Part shown: in pieces, positions 9,553 through 21,679 of the stretch
How positions within the stretch are numbered: position 1 is the stretch's first letter
How the letters are laid out: each line of letters begins with the position of its first letter
Source of the DNA: Clostridiales bacterium
GTDB taxonomy: Bacteria > Bacillota > Clostridia > Lachnospirales > WQUN01
Reading direction: 5' to 3'
NCBI GenBank assembly: GCA_031270945.1
Contig: JAISWZ010000649.1
Span: 1 to 64,000, forward strand
DNA: 64,000 nt
Made by a program: the position numbers and the translations under genes
The notes under the pieces: generated by a model
What the model saw: only the letters and a program-made list of their open reading frames with translations
Database searches by the model: none
Told to the model about the DNA's origin: nothing

Positions 9553-11085
9553 TCACTCCCACTCTATCGTAGCAGGGGGCTTAGACGTAATGTCGTAAAC
9601 AACTCGGTTGACATTTGGCACTTCATTTACTATCCTGTTTGAAACGGTCTTAAGCACGCTGTGCGGGATCTCCGCCCAGTCAGCTGTCATGGCGTCAGTG
9701 CTTGCAACAGCCCTGAGGGCTATGGCATGGGCGTATGTGCGCTCATCCCCCATTACTCCAACTGACAAAAGATTCGGAATGACAGCGAAGTACTGCCAGA
9801 TGTCTCGATCCAGGCCAGCCTTTGCAATCTCCTCTCGGAAAATGAAGTCTGCCTTTCTCAAGATCTCAAGCTTCTCCTCGGTCACTTCCCCAAGGCATCT
9901 TACAGCTAGGCCAGGTCCAGGGAAGGGCTGGCGGTAAACCATTCTGTCAGGCATTCCCAACGCGACTCCAAGCCGTCTTACCTCGTCCTTGAATAGGCTT
10001 CTCAGCGGCTCTATTATCTCCTTGAAGTCAACAGCCTGAGGAAGCCCGCCTACGTTGTGATGGCTTTTTATTACAGCGGCGTTCTTGCTTCCGCTTTCTA
10101 TGACGTCTGGATAAATGGTGCCTTGAACCAGGTAGTCCACTTGGCCTATCTTTTTGCTTTCTTCTTCAAATACACGTATGAACTCTTCGCCTATGGCCTT
10201 TCTCTTCTTTTCAGGATCCGTGACTCCGGCAAGCTTTTGGAGGAACCTGTCAGACGCGTCCACTTTGACAAAGTTCATGTCATACTTTTTCTTGAAAAGC
10301 TCTTCAACCTCTTTCGCTTCATTTAGCCTAAGAAGCCCGTTGTCTACAAAAACGCAGATGAGATCCTTGCCTATAGCCCTATTTAGAAGCACTGCGGCAA
10401 CAGAAGAGTCAACTCCGCCAGACAGGGCGCAGAGCGCCTTTTTGCCTTCAAGCTTTTGCTTGAGCCCTGCGACAGCTTCAGCCGCGAAGTCTTCCATTCT
10501 CCAGTCAGCGCAGGCCTGGCAGATATTAAGGAAGTTTCTGAGAATGTCATCTCCCTGGGGGGTATGGACCACCTCAGGATGAAACTGCACTCCATAGAGC
10601 TTTTTTTCATTGTTTGATATGGCCGCTTTCTCGCATGACGGGGTTGAAGCGACAACCCTAAACCCGGGAGGCGTCTTGGATATCTGGTAAGTATGGCTCA
10701 TCCAACAAAGCCCTTCAGGATCGAGCCCCCAGAAGAGAGGATCCTCTAGCCTGAAGGCCACCCTAGCGCTTCCATATTCTCTGATATCCGAAGCTTCGAC
10801 TGAGCCTCCCAGCATATGCCCCATAAGCTGGCATCCGTAACATATGCCCAGTATCGGAACTCCAAGCTCAAAGACTTTTGGATCTGGCAACGGAGCGTCT
10901 TTGTCAGTCACTACCGCTGGCCCTCCGGTGAATATGATCCCTTTCGGATTCTTTTTTTTAATTTCTTCGATGGACGCGTCAAATGGAAGCATTTCGCTGT
11001 AAACGCTCAAATCGCGGATCCGTCGGACAATAAGTTGATTGTATTGGCCTCCAAAATCCATAACCAGTATAGTGTCGCGGTTCAT
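9553..11085 (-). CDS. guaA: GMP synthase (glutamine-hydrolysing)
   Basis: GATase [18 protein letters not shown]-PPase [13 protein letters not shown]-terminal [14 protein letters not shown]. Confidence 0.98.
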   Translation of the reverse strand: MNRDTILVMDFGGQYNQLIVRRIRDLSVYSEMLPFDASIEEIKKKNPKGIIFTGGPAVVTDKDAPLPDPKVFELGVPILGICYGCQLMGHMLGGSVEASDIREYGSARVAFRLEDPLFWGLDPEGLCWMSHTYQISKTPPGFRVVASTPSCEKAAISNNEKKLYGVQFHPEVVHTPQGDDILRNFLNICQACADWRMEDFAAEAVAGLKQKLEGKKALCALSGGVDSSVAAVLLNRAIGKDLICVFVDNGLLRLNEAKEVEELFKKKYDMNFVKVDASDRFLQKLAGVTDPEKKRKAIGEEFIRVFEEESKKIGQVDYLVQGTIYPDVIESGSKNAAVIKSHHNVGGLPQAVDFKEIIEPLRSLFKDEVRRLGVALGMPDRMVYRQPFPGPGLAVRCLGEVTEEKLEILRKADFIFREEIAKAGLDRDIWQYFAVIPNLLSVGVMGDERTYAHAIALRAVASTDAMTADWAEIPHSVLKTVSNRIVNEVPNVNRVVYDITSKPPATIEWE

Positions 11086-11124
11086 GTGACCCTCCAGTGG
11101 CGAGCTGGGCTCGCTTTCTCTTGT

Positions 11125-12714
<1,590 letters not shown>

Positions 12715-12896
12715 TTAGTTTATCAAAAATACCTGCGGATGTCAAACTGGGGTTCTTCAAGATAATGCCAACATCAAGCCTTTTTGAAAATGCCGCGAGC
12801 GCCAAATCCGAGGCAGATTCTTTTTGGGATATGCCCTTATCAGAAAACGAATAATAGTCTTGATGAATCGTCCATTTCTGACTATAATAGTACTAA

Positions 12897-12996
12897 GAGC
12901 ATATCCCAAAATTATATCCGAGGCACCGGAAAAATCCGGCGTTGAAGCATTCGCCAGGATTTTTCCGGTGCCATTTCGGAATTTTGGGATATGCAC
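12897..12996. repeat. Hairpin repeat element, type I
   Basis: GAGCATATCCCAAAATT...AATTTTGGGATATGCAC, 100 bp, flanked by TAA on both sides. Confidence 0.85.
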
Positions 12997-13064
12997 TAAG
13001 CCGTGGACGTTTGCCGCAAGAGGCGGCAAAGCTCTTGGCGGCGAGGCTTTCAAAGGAGGATCAC

Positions 13065-14786
13065 ATGTCGGAATACAGGGCAGAGTACGAGCGTTGGCTC
13101 AATGACGAGGCGATAGACGAGAAGACGAAGCAGGAGCTGGCCTCCATCGCCGATGAAAACGAGATAAAAGAGCGGTTCTTCAAGAACTTGGAATTCGGCA
13201 CTGGCGGGTTGAGGGGCGTGCTGGGTGCCGGAACCAACAGGATGAACATCTACACTGTCAGAAAAGCCACACAGGGCCTGGCGAACTATATCGTCAAGCA
13301 AGGGCCCGAAGCTGTCTCCATGGGCGTAGCCATAGCCCATGACAACAGGCGCATGTCGCGCGAGTTTTGCGTGGAAGCCGCTCTGGTGCTTAACGGGAAC
13401 GGAATCAAGACCTACATCTTTGACTCCCTTCGCCCAACCCCGGTCCTTTCCTTTGCGGTAAGGCACTTTCACTGCACTGCTGGAGCTGTGGTGACAGCCA
13501 GCCATAACCCTCCAGAGTACAATGGATACAAAGTGTACTGGTCAGACGGAGGGCAGACTCCCTACCCAAGAGACGAGGACATCATAACCGAGGTCAACAA
13601 GGTAAGCTTTTCTGACATCAAAGTCGCGAACCAAAAGGAAGCAGAAGAACAGGGCTTGTTCAACGTTGCAGGGCCGGAGGTTGACGACGCCTTCATAGAG
13701 GCCGTGAAGGCCCAGATGATCAATCCTGAGATCGCAAAGAGCTCAGATCTCGAAATAGTATATACCCCGCTTCACGGAACAGGGAACATCCCTGTAAGAA
13801 GGGCGCTGAGCGAGGCCGGGTTCAAGAATGTCCACGTAGTTCCAGAGCAAGAGCTTCCAGATTCCGAATTCTCGACAGTCAGCTACCCCAACCCTGAGGA
13901 TCCCAAGGCTTTCGCCCTGGCGAGAGCGCTGGCTGACAGCGTTCATGCCGACTTGATAGTAGGCACTGATCCAGACGCTGACAGGGTAGGCGTCATTGTC
14001 AAGGACGAAAGCGGAGAGTGGGCAATACTCACAGGAAACATGACTGGCGTCATCCTTGAGGAATACATCCTTTCCCAGAAGAAGGCCAAAGGCGAGCTTC
14101 CCACAAACGCCGCCATAGTCTCAACCATTGTGTCGACCGACCTTGCCCAGAAGATAGCCGAAGCCTATGGCGCTTCTTACTTCAACGTCCTGACTGGGTT
14201 CAAGTACATCGGCGAGAAGATCAAGGAGTTCGAGGCAACCGGATCCCATGAGTTCCTCTTTGGGTTTGAGGAAAGCTACGGAAGCCTTGCCGGAACCCAT
14301 GCAAGAGACAAGGACGCTGTTGTCTCAACCCTCTTGGCCTGTGAAGCGGCCGCTTACTACGCCTCAAAAGGCAAGTCCCTGCTTGACGCTCTCCACGACA
14401 TCTATGAAAAGTACGGATACTACAAAGAGACTATTGAAAGCATAACCCTCAAAGGCATCCAGGGCCTGGAGGACATGCAGAAGATCATGGCAGGGCTGAG
14501 AAGCGCTCCTCCCGCCCTGATAAATGGCGTGAAAGTGATAGAGGCCAGAGACTACAAGACCCAGATCGTCAGAAGCTTTGACGGCTTCCCGGATCAGGCG
14601 ACAAACCTGCCAGTCTCGGATGTCCTCTACTACGTTCTGCAAGACGGATCATGGTTCTGCGTACGCCCCTCAGGCACAGAGCCCAAGATAAAGATTTACT
14701 TTGGAGTAAAGGGCAAGTGCGCAGACGACGCTGGCATCAAGCTTAACGCGCTTAAAAGCGGCGTGATTGCCGCGATGGGGGTTTAG
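13065..14786 (+). CDS. Phosphoglucomutase/phosphomannomutase family
   Basis: TASHNPPEYNGYKVYW, GTDPDADRVGV, RPSGTEPKIKIYF; ATG 13065 with AAAGGAGG; the 12942 start in the ORF track lies in a repeat element. Confidence 0.95.
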   Translation: MSEYRAEYERWLNDEAIDEKTKQELASIADENEIKERFFKNLEFGTGGLRGVLGAGTNRMNIYTVRKATQGLANYIVKQGPEAVSMGVAIAHDNRRMSREFCVEAALVLNGNGIKTYIFDSLRPTPVLSFAVRHFHCTAGAVVTASHNPPEYNGYKVYWSDGGQTPYPRDEDIITEVNKVSFSDIKVANQKEAEEQGLFNVAGPEVDDAFIEAVKAQMINPEIAKSSDLEIVYTPLHGTGNIPVRRALSEAGFKNVHVVPEQELPDSEFSTVSYPNPEDPKAFALARALADSVHADLIVGTDPDADRVGVIVKDESGEWAILTGNMTGVILEEYILSQKKAKGELPTNAAIVSTIVSTDLAQKIAEAYGASYFNVLTGFKYIGEKIKEFEATGSHEFLFGFEESYGSLAGTHARDKDAVVSTLLACEAAAYYASKGKSLLDALHDIYEKYGYYKETIESITLKGIQGLEDMQKIMAGLRSAPPALINGVKVIEARDYKTQIVRSFDGFPDQATNLPVSDVLYYVLQDGSWFCVRPSGTEPKIKIYFGVKGKCADDAGIKLNALKSGVIAAMGV

Positions 14787-14814
14787 TTAAAAAGCCAAAA
14801 CCCAAAGCATAAAG

Positions 14815-14852
14815 CAGCCCCCAGCAAGCCTAACGGCTTGCTGGGGGCTTTT
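14815..14852 (+). terminator. Rho-independent terminator
   Basis: AGCCCCCAGCAAGCC-TAAC-GGCTTGCTGGGGGCT followed by TTTT. Confidence 0.9.
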
Positions 14853-14878
14853 CCAATAAAATTTTGGAGATGATTAAC

Positions 14879-15127
14879 ATGACTTCATTTGAAGAATCAT
14901 GGCTGAAAATTCATAATGACAAATTTAAAAAACTGAGAGCCACAACGTCCAGCGCTGATACATTTCCTTCTATGACAGAAATAGAGGATTCTTGCGTTGA
15001 TATTCTTGGAGACCTAAAAGCCCTTATGGCAGAAGAACTTAAAGATGTCCTAAAAGATCGCTATGCAGAAAGCGAAGTGAATGCAATGACCAATAGGTTG
15101 TTTTCAAATGATCTTCCAACAGCCTGA
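14879..15127 (+). CDS. Small hypothetical protein
   Basis: MTSFEESWLKIHNDKF...; GGAG upstream. Confidence 0.5.
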   Translation: MTSFEESWLKIHNDKFKKLRATTSSADTFPSMTEIEDSCVDILGDLKALMAEELKDVLKDRYAESEVNAMTNRLFSNDLPTA

Positions 15128-15460
15128 CCATTGCTCATGCATCTTTTCTAAACTGGCACACTGCATTTCCTTTCTCTTGACTTAACATATAAAAAGCTGT
15201 ACAATAATTGAACGAAGATCATCAAACTGTTTATGCAAGCTTGCCTTATGAGTCTTAACATTCATGGGCGAAACTGCCAAAGGCAGGGTTGCTGTCCGCT
15301 ATGCTCTAAGAGCGTATCCCCAAATTAAATCGGAGGATTGGAAAGTCTGTCCTATTTTCGTAATTTTGGGATATTAACTAAGTGAGGGCATACCTGAAGG
15401 GGGGCAAAATAGACGCGCATAATCAAGAAATTAGCCGCGCAGGCCATAGCGGCGCTGTTT

Positions 15461-16696
15461 ATGCTAGCTTTTCTAACCGCATTGGCAACGCTGTCAGGTT
15501 GCGCAAGCAGCAAAGAGCCGCCAAAGGCCTTGTCTATCGTGTTTGCCAGCGACCTGCACCACCTTTCGCCTGAGATGACTGACTATGGCGAAAACTTCAT
15601 GGACATCATAAAGCATGGCGACGGCAAGGTGACTCACTATACTACAGAGATAACAAAAGCCTTTGTCTCTCAGATTTTAAGCGTTTCACCAGACGCCGTG
15701 GTGCTTAGCGGAGACATAACGCTAAATGGAGACGCAACAAGCCATGAAGAGCTGGCAGTCATGCTTGCGCCTCTTGTTGAAGCTGGGATAGGCGTTTATG
15801 TTATTCCTGGAAACCATGACGTTGACGGAACCGCTTACATCTTTTCAGGAGAGGACATACTGCCGATTGACGCGGTGACCATTCCCGAATTCGCTGAAAT
15901 TTACGACGGCTTGGGATACAGCTCAGCCTTTTCAAGAGATGAGAGCTCACTTAGTTACACTGCGAAGCTGAATGAAGATCTATGGCTTTTGATGATAGAC
16001 GTCAACGGCAATGACGCAAAAAGCATAATCACTGAGAACACGCTTTCATGGGCGAAAAAGCAGCTGGAAAAGGCAAAGAAGGCTGGGGCGACGGTTATCG
16101 GAGTCAGCCATCAAAACCTGCTGGTTCACAGCAGCCGGTTTCAGTTTGGCTACCAGATGGTCATGGCTGAGGATTTGATCGCTCTTTATAAAAAGTACGG
16201 GGTGAAGACGCATTTTAGCGGGCACTTGCACATTCAGCACATCCAAGAGGAAAGCGGGATCACTGACATTGCTTCTTCTTGCATAGCGGTATCGCCTAGC
16301 CAATACGGAGTGCTAAGCATTGCGTCTGATCGTTCCATGTCTTATCAGACCTATCCAGTAGACGTATCGGCATGGGCAAGCCAAAACGGAGTGACTGATG
16401 AGAACCTTTTGAATTTCGCCCAGTATTCCGCTGACTTCTTTGATTACACAACAGAGTACAAGACCATAGCCAGGCTGGAGTCTGACACTCTCCCTGAAGA
16501 GGACCGGGAGGAAATGAAGGCTTTCGCCATAGAGGCAAACCGAAGGTACTTTGACGGCACTTTATCCATCTTCCTCAATTTTGGTTCCGGTCTTGCCTTA
16601 TGGAAGAAAAATCTTCCTGACTCATCTTACATAAGCTATATTGAAAGCATGGCGCAAGAGTCCCCTCGCGACATGAACCGCTGGCCTTGGGAGTAG
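15461..16696 (+). CDS. Calcineurin-like metallophosphoesterase, lipoprotein
   Basis: FASDLHH, LSGDITLNGD, IPGNHDVDG, SGHLHIQH motifs; lipobox LATLSGC; translation may begin upstream near 15419 at a non-ATG codon. Confidence 0.88.
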   Translation: MLAFLTALATLSGCASSKEPPKALSIVFASDLHHLSPEMTDYGENFMDIIKHGDGKVTHYTTEITKAFVSQILSVSPDAVVLSGDITLNGDATSHEELAVMLAPLVEAGIGVYVIPGNHDVDGTAYIFSGEDILPIDAVTIPEFAEIYDGLGYSSAFSRDESSLSYTAKLNEDLWLLMIDVNGNDAKSIITENTLSWAKKQLEKAKKAGATVIGVSHQNLLVHSSRFQFGYQMVMAEDLIALYKKYGVKTHFSGHLHIQHIQEESGITDIASSCIAVSPSQYGVLSIASDRSMSYQTYPVDVSAWASQNGVTDENLLNFAQYSADFFDYTTEYKTIARLESDTLPEEDREEMKAFAIEANRRYFDGTLSIFLNFGSGLALWKKNLPDSSYISYIESMAQESPRDMNRWPWE

Positions 16697-16710
16697 GCTG
16701 CTATACCCGA

Positions 16711-16838
16711 GAGCATATCCCAAAATTATATCCGAGGCACCGAAAAAATCCGGATGTTCGCTCGCAGAAGCCCGAGCAAACTAGTTGAAGCATTCGCCAA
16801 GATTTTTTCGGCGCCATTTCGGAATTTTGGGATATGCA
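16711..16838. repeat. Hairpin repeat element with inserted GCTCG...CGAGC module
   Basis: GAGCATATCCCAAAATT...AATTTTGGGATATGCA; internal CGCTCGCAGAAGCCCGAGCAAACTAG. Confidence 0.8.
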
Positions 16839-16916
16839 TTGATGGATGATTGCGCAAAATCATCCATCATTTTTAGGGTATGCGCTAATAATATGCATGT
16901 TAGGGAGTAATAAACT

Positions 16917-18500
16917 GTGAAAGCAGTAATGGTGATGTTTGACTCGCTCAATCGCGCAATGCTTGAGCCATATGGCTGCAGCTGGACAAAAACACCGAAC
17001 TTCACGCGTCTGGCGGAAAAGGCCGTCACATTTGACAACTGTTACGCTGGCAGCCTGCCGTGCATGCCTGCTAGACGCGAACTGCATACAGGACGGTACA
17101 ACTTTCTGCACAGAAGCTGGGGGCCTCTCGAGCCATTCGACGACTCAATGCCGGAAATCCTGAAACGAAACGGCATTTACACCCATCTTGTATCCGACCA
17201 TGCTCATTACTGGGAAGACGGAGGCGGGACATACCACACCCGCTACACCACATGGGAAAGCGCCCGAGGCCAGGAGGGCGACGGTTGGAAAGGCCAGGTT
17301 GCGAACCCGGAAATGCCTGACAACCCGTTCTCCGAATGCTGCCCTCGCGCCACGGAGTTCACAAGGGACACGGGCAACAACATTCGCGTGCAAGACGAAA
17401 TAAACCGGCAATACCTTGACTCCGAAGAAAAAATGCCGCAGGCGGTTACCTTCGCCAACGGAATTGAGTTTATCGAGAAGAACCACGAACAGGACAACTG
17501 GTTCCTTCAGATAGAAACATTCGATCCCCACGAGCCTTTCTTCGCATCGCAACGGTTCAAGGATATGTACCCCGATCCCGACTATGTCGGCAAGGATTTT
17601 GACTGGCCGCCGTACAAGCCCGCGAACGAAGGCCAAGACGTGATTGAGCACGGCAGAAAGCGGTATGCCGCGCTGCTTTCGATGTGCGACTACTACCTCG
17701 GCACCGTGCTTGAAGCTTTTGACAAGCACGGCCTGTGGAATGACACAATGCTGATTGTGAACACCGACCACGGCTTCCTGCTTGGCGAGCATAAGTGGTG
17801 GGGAAAGGGCGTGATGCCCTCTTTTGACGAGATTGCCCATATCCCGCTATTTATCTGGAATCCCAAATTGGGAATAAGCGGCGTACGCCTTGGCGCTCTT
17901 GTTCAGACTATCGATTTAGCCCCGACTTTGCTTGACTATTTCGGCATTGAAATCCCGAAAGACATGCAAGGCAAGCCGCTCTCCGGAGTTATCAGCAAGA
18001 ACTTGCCTGTGCGGGAATACGCATTGTATGGCATCCACGGCGCGCAGGTCAACATCACTGACGGGCAGTACGTTTATATGCGAAGCGAAGTGAACCCTGA
18101 CAGCCTATATGAGTTTACGCTTATGCCTACTCACATGAGAGAGATGTTCAGCCCGAAAGAGCTCAATAACATAGAGCTTGCCGAGCCATTCTCATTCACT
18201 AAAAATTGCCGCGTGATGAAGCTGAAAAACGCGCCGATTACGCGCCCTTTCAAGTTTGATTCAACGCTTTATGCCGTAAATGCCTCTACAGGCGAAATGA
18301 CAAAGATTGATGACGACAAGGAGGAAGTCCGCCTTGCTAACGCGATGGCGAAGCTTATGCGGGACAACGACGCTCCGATAGAGCAATTTGTCCGCATGGG
18401 CTTGCCGCATGAAGGCGAATACACTGGCACGTCAGAAAATAGCAGTAAAGTCATTGCGGAATTGGAAAGCTGCAATTGCGAAAACGAGACAAACATATGA
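16917..18500 (+). CDS. Cys-type sulfatase
   Basis: CMPARRELHTGR matches the CxPxR sulfatase signature; NTDHGFLLGEHKWWGKG; GTG start. Confidence 0.92.
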   Translation: MKAVMVMFDSLNRAMLEPYGCSWTKTPNFTRLAEKAVTFDNCYAGSLPCMPARRELHTGRYNFLHRSWGPLEPFDDSMPEILKRNGIYTHLVSDHAHYWEDGGGTYHTRYTTWESARGQEGDGWKGQVANPEMPDNPFSECCPRATEFTRDTGNNIRVQDEINRQYLDSEEKMPQAVTFANGIEFIEKNHEQDNWFLQIETFDPHEPFFASQRFKDMYPDPDYVGKDFDWPPYKPANEGQDVIEHGRKRYAALLSMCDYYLGTVLEAFDKHGLWNDTMLIVNTDHGFLLGEHKWWGKGVMPSFDEIAHIPLFIWNPKLGISGVRLGALVQTIDLAPTLLDYFGIEIPKDMQGKPLSGVISKNLPVREYALYGIHGAQVNITDGQYVYMRSEVNPDSLYEFTLMPTHMREMFSPKELNNIELAEPFSFTKNCRVMKLKNAPITRPFKFDSTLYAVNASTGEMTKIDDDKEEVRLANAMAKLMRDNDAPIEQFVRMGLPHEGEYTGTSENSSKVIAELESCNCENETNI

Positions 18501-18779
18501 TATACTGACGAACGGTATGATTTAGAATTTTCTTATCGTTAGCGAGAGCGGCCCGACTGGGTTCTGAGGCGGGCAACGATAAGAAAATTCCACATTTGAG
18601 CGTTTGTCAGTATAGTTGAAGCAACCGCGCGGAATCAACGTTCGACTCCTCTATTTATGGGCGCAACGGAATTTGGGGATATGCTCTTAGAGCATATCCC
18701 CAAATTCCGTAATGGTGACGAATAGCGTTAGCCCAAGGGCAAATCAAGTCAATATTTTGAGAAGTGTGGTGCAGAACTT

Positions 18780-19847
18780 ATGAAACAACTGAATATAATG
18801 CTTAAGCCCGCCTCTTCGATGTGCAATCTGCGCTGTCGATACTGCTTTTACGTAGATGAGAGCAGTCATCGCAATACACCGAATTACGGCATAATGGCAA
18901 AAGAAACTGCGCAACGTGTCATAGAAAGCATTTACAAAGACTTGAATGATGGCGACAGAATTACCTTTGCTTTTCAAGGCGGAGAGCCTACGCTTGCCGG
19001 GCTGTCATTTTTTGAGCATTTTGTCGGGAAGGTAAAAGAGCAGCCTCGCAAGGTCGATGTTTCTTACGCCTTGCAGACGAACGGGATAGCCATAGACGAG
19101 ACGTGGTGCGATTTTTTCAAAAAGGAAAACTTTCTTGTTGGCTTGTCGCTTGACGGTTACGCTGAACTTCATAATGCATGCCGCGTTGACAGCAAAGGAA
19201 TAGGAACTTATTCGCATGCAATAAATGCAAAACGCTTGTTTGACAAATACAAACTTGTCTATAACATTCTGACCGTTCTGACGAGCGAAGCCGCACACAA
19301 CCCTCAAAAGGTTTGGCAGTTTATCCAAAGCGAGAACATTGAGTACATTCAATTTATACCTTGCCTTAAAGGACTGGATGAAGACGAAGACGATCACGCC
19401 ATTTCGCCGAAAGAGTTCTACAGATTCTACAAGGCGATACTTCCCGAATGGAAAGCGGCTGCTGACAGCGGACAGTATGTAAGCGTAAAGTTTCTTGAAG
19501 ACATGAATGATCTGCTGCAGTACGGCCAATCGACAGCTTGCGGCATGAACGGGCGATGCTCACCGCAATTTGTAGTTGAATCTGATGGCAGCGTTTATCC
19601 ATGTGACTTCTACTGCACAGACGAGCACCTGATTGGAAACCTCACGCAAATATCGATTCGGCAAGCATTTGAAAGCCAAGTTTCTATTGAGTTCCGAGCC
19701 GACGCAGGAAAAGCGTCGCCAACTTGCTCAAGTTGCGGATATAGGCGCATTTGCAACGGCGGCTGCAAACGCCAACGCTCAGCGATGTGCACGGACAGCA
19801 ACGGATTCTGCGGGTTCAGGGAGCTGCTCAATTCTATCAATGGATGA
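18780..19847 (+). CDS. Anaerobic sulfatase-maturating enzyme (radical SAM/SPASM)
   Basis: CNLRCRYCFYVDE (CxxxCxxC) and C-terminal CSSCGYRRICNGGCKRQR; adjacent to a Cys-type sulfatase. Confidence 0.93.
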   Translation: MKQLNIMLKPASSMCNLRCRYCFYVDESSHRNTPNYGIMAKETAQRVIESIYKDLNDGDRITFAFQGGEPTLAGLSFFEHFVGKVKEQPRKVDVSYALQTNGIAIDETWCDFFKKENFLVGLSLDGYAELHNACRVDSKGIGTYSHAINAKRLFDKYKLVYNILTVLTSEAAHNPQKVWQFIQSENIEYIQFIPCLKGLDEDEDDHAISPKEFYRFYKAILPEWKAAADSGQYVSVKFLEDMNDLLQYGQSTACGMNGRCSPQFVVESDGSVYPCDFYCTDEHLIGNLTQISIRQAFESQVSIEFRADAGKASPTCSSCGYRRICNGGCKRQRSAMCTDSNGFCGFRELLNSING

Positions 19848-19927
19848 TTAAGACAAAACCCAATTTCCTGTTTATTCTTTCAGATCAGCATCGTTTTTGC
19901 GAAATACATAAAAACTGCATGTCTTGA
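19844..19927 (+). pseudogene. Truncated sulfatase N-terminus
   Basis: MIKTKPNFLFILSDQHRFCEIHKNCMS*; the ATG overlaps the maturase stop (ATGA). Confidence 0.7.
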
Positions 19928-20147
19928 CTTTCTCGCAACTTTACAGCGCCTTCGATGGAATGGCTTGATTGAGCCATTCCTATTTTTGTTCTTGAAGCAT
20001 ATCCGTGATTCTGCCGTAAGAACTCCATCAAAGCCCTAAAATCAAGGCTTTGACTAAAGGCGATTCGGCGGACAAGTCTTGTGTTTAAGCCATTTACGTC
20101 CATTTGTCCGGTGGTTGTTACAGCAGAATCATATCCCTAAATTATGA

Positions 20148-21641
20148 TTATTCCACTTCACCGTTATATCCCTGTTCAAGCGCCTTTTCAAACCATTCCT
20201 CCGCCTTTTGGCTATCCGCCTCGGCAGCGATTCCGTCTCGGTACATTGTCCCAAGGCTGTACTGGCATACTGGATCGCCTTGCTCAGCGCCTTTCTGGTA
20301 CCAGTTGAAAGCTTCGGAAAGATCCGTTTCTACGCCTTGGCCTTTTGCATAACATTCGCCCAACAGACCTAGCGCTCCCGGATAGGTGTCAGCGGCTTTT
20401 CGGTACCAGGCAACCGCTTCTTCCATGTCTACGTTTACCCCTAAACCATACTGGAAGCATATGCCTATTTGAGCTAGCGCCTCCCCATCTCCAAGATCAG
20501 CCGCTGTGCGGAACCATTCCATAGCCTTTTCATGGTCTTGTTCCACCCCATATCCATTTTGATAGCATATGGCCAAACCGGTATGAGCTGGAGCAAAGCC
20601 GTGTTCAGCTGCTCGGAAGAACCATGTAATCGCCAGGTTCGGGTTTTCCTCTACACCAAAGCCATCTCTATAGCATACGGCCAGATTGGCTTGAGCTGGC
20701 GGGTATCCGGCCTCGGCATGATATTCGAACATTTGAAAAACCTCAGTGCGCTCTTCTTCGGTTTGCGCTTGATAATACGCTGCTTCAATTTCATTCATTG
20801 CTTCTTGCGCAACGCTTTCATCTACTGTGACAGTCAATTCGCTGCTCAATCTTTCGAAATTGTCAAAGCCATCCTTGTTGCCTAGGTTAGCCGACTGGTT
20901 GAACCAATGCAGCGCTTGATGACAATTTGCTTCTACACCTATGCCGTTTTCGTAAAATACTCCCAAATAGTTCAGCGCATCGCTATCTCCTTGAAAAGCG
21001 CACTTTTCGAGCCACTCGAAAGATTTAACATAGTCCTCTGGCACGTCAGTGCCTTCATAGTACATGGCGCTCAGAATTTTTTGGCTAAGGGAATGGCCTT
21101 GCTCGGCAGCTCTGCTAAACCATCGAAAAGCTTCGCTTGCGTCTTTCTCTACTCCCAGCCCCTCCATGCAGCAATTGGCTAGGGCGTATTGGGCATCTGC
21201 GAAATCCTGCTCAGCAGCCATTCGGTACCAGCGGACGGCTTCGATTGCGTCTTGGGTTGCCCCAATTCCCTTCTCGAAAGAAAATCCTACGTTGTACTGA
21301 GCAATTGAAAAGCCCTGTTCAGCTGACCTTCTAAACCATTTGACCGCTTCTTCAAGGTTCCGCTCAACGCCTTTTCCATTTTGATACATGTTTCCAAGCA
21401 GAACTTGCCCTAGCGCGTCATCCTGCTCGGCGGCTTTGCGAAACCAGCTGACAGCCTCTTCAAAGTCTTGGTTTACTCCATCGCCATGGAGATACCGGCA
21501 TCCCACTTCCACTTGGGCCTCTGCAGATCCTTGTTCAGCGGCTTCGACGCTTTGGCAATAAGGGCATGCGATGGATTCTGCGGCATAGTCATCAACATCC
21601 CACATTCTCTTGCATTTCTTGCATATTGCTCTCATGTTCAC
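20148..21641 (-). CDS. Zinc-ribbon Sel1-repeat protein
   Basis: MRAICKKCKRMW...ACPYC then repeated AEQGxAxAQxxLGxxYxxGxGVxxDxxEAxxWFRKAAEQG. Confidence 0.95.
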   Translation of the reverse strand: MNMRAICKKCKRMWDVDDYAAESIACPYCQSVEAAEQGSAEAQVEVGCRYLHGDGVNQDFEEAVSWFRKAAEQDDALGQVLLGNMYQNGKGVERNLEEAVKWFRRSAEQGFSIAQYNVGFSFEKGIGATQDAIEAVRWYRMAAEQDFADAQYALANCCMEGLGVEKDASEAFRWFSRAAEQGHSLSQKILSAMYYEGTDVPEDYVKSFEWLEKCAFQGDSDALNYLGVFYENGIGVEANCHQALHWFNQSANLGNKDGFDNFERLSSELTVTVDESVAQEAMNEIEAAYYQAQTEEERTEVFQMFEYHAEAGYPPAQANLAVCYRDGFGVEENPNLAITWFFRAAEHGFAPAHTGLAICYQNGYGVEQDHEKAMEWFRTAADLGDGEALAQIGICFQYGLGVNVDMEEAVAWYRKAADTYPGALGLLGECYAKGQGVETDLSEAFNWYQKGAEQGDPVCQYSLGTMYRDGIAAEADSQKAEEWFEKALEQGYNGEVE

Positions 21642-21679
21642 GCTCCTTTGCGGTAATAGTCAATTTTTAAGCCCGAGCA

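Noticed and set aside
12942-13064. N-terminal extension of phosphoglucomutase in the ORF track (MKHSPGFFRCHFGILGYAL...)
   Set aside because: Translation of a hairpin repeat element; a proper GGAGG-ATG lies at 13065.
17145-17840. 231-aa minus-strand ORF
   Set aside because: Shadow ORF opposite the sulfatase gene; no domain features.
18630-18665. TTCGACTCC-like T-arm suggesting a tRNA
   Set aside because: No acceptor, anticodon or D-arm could be assembled around it.
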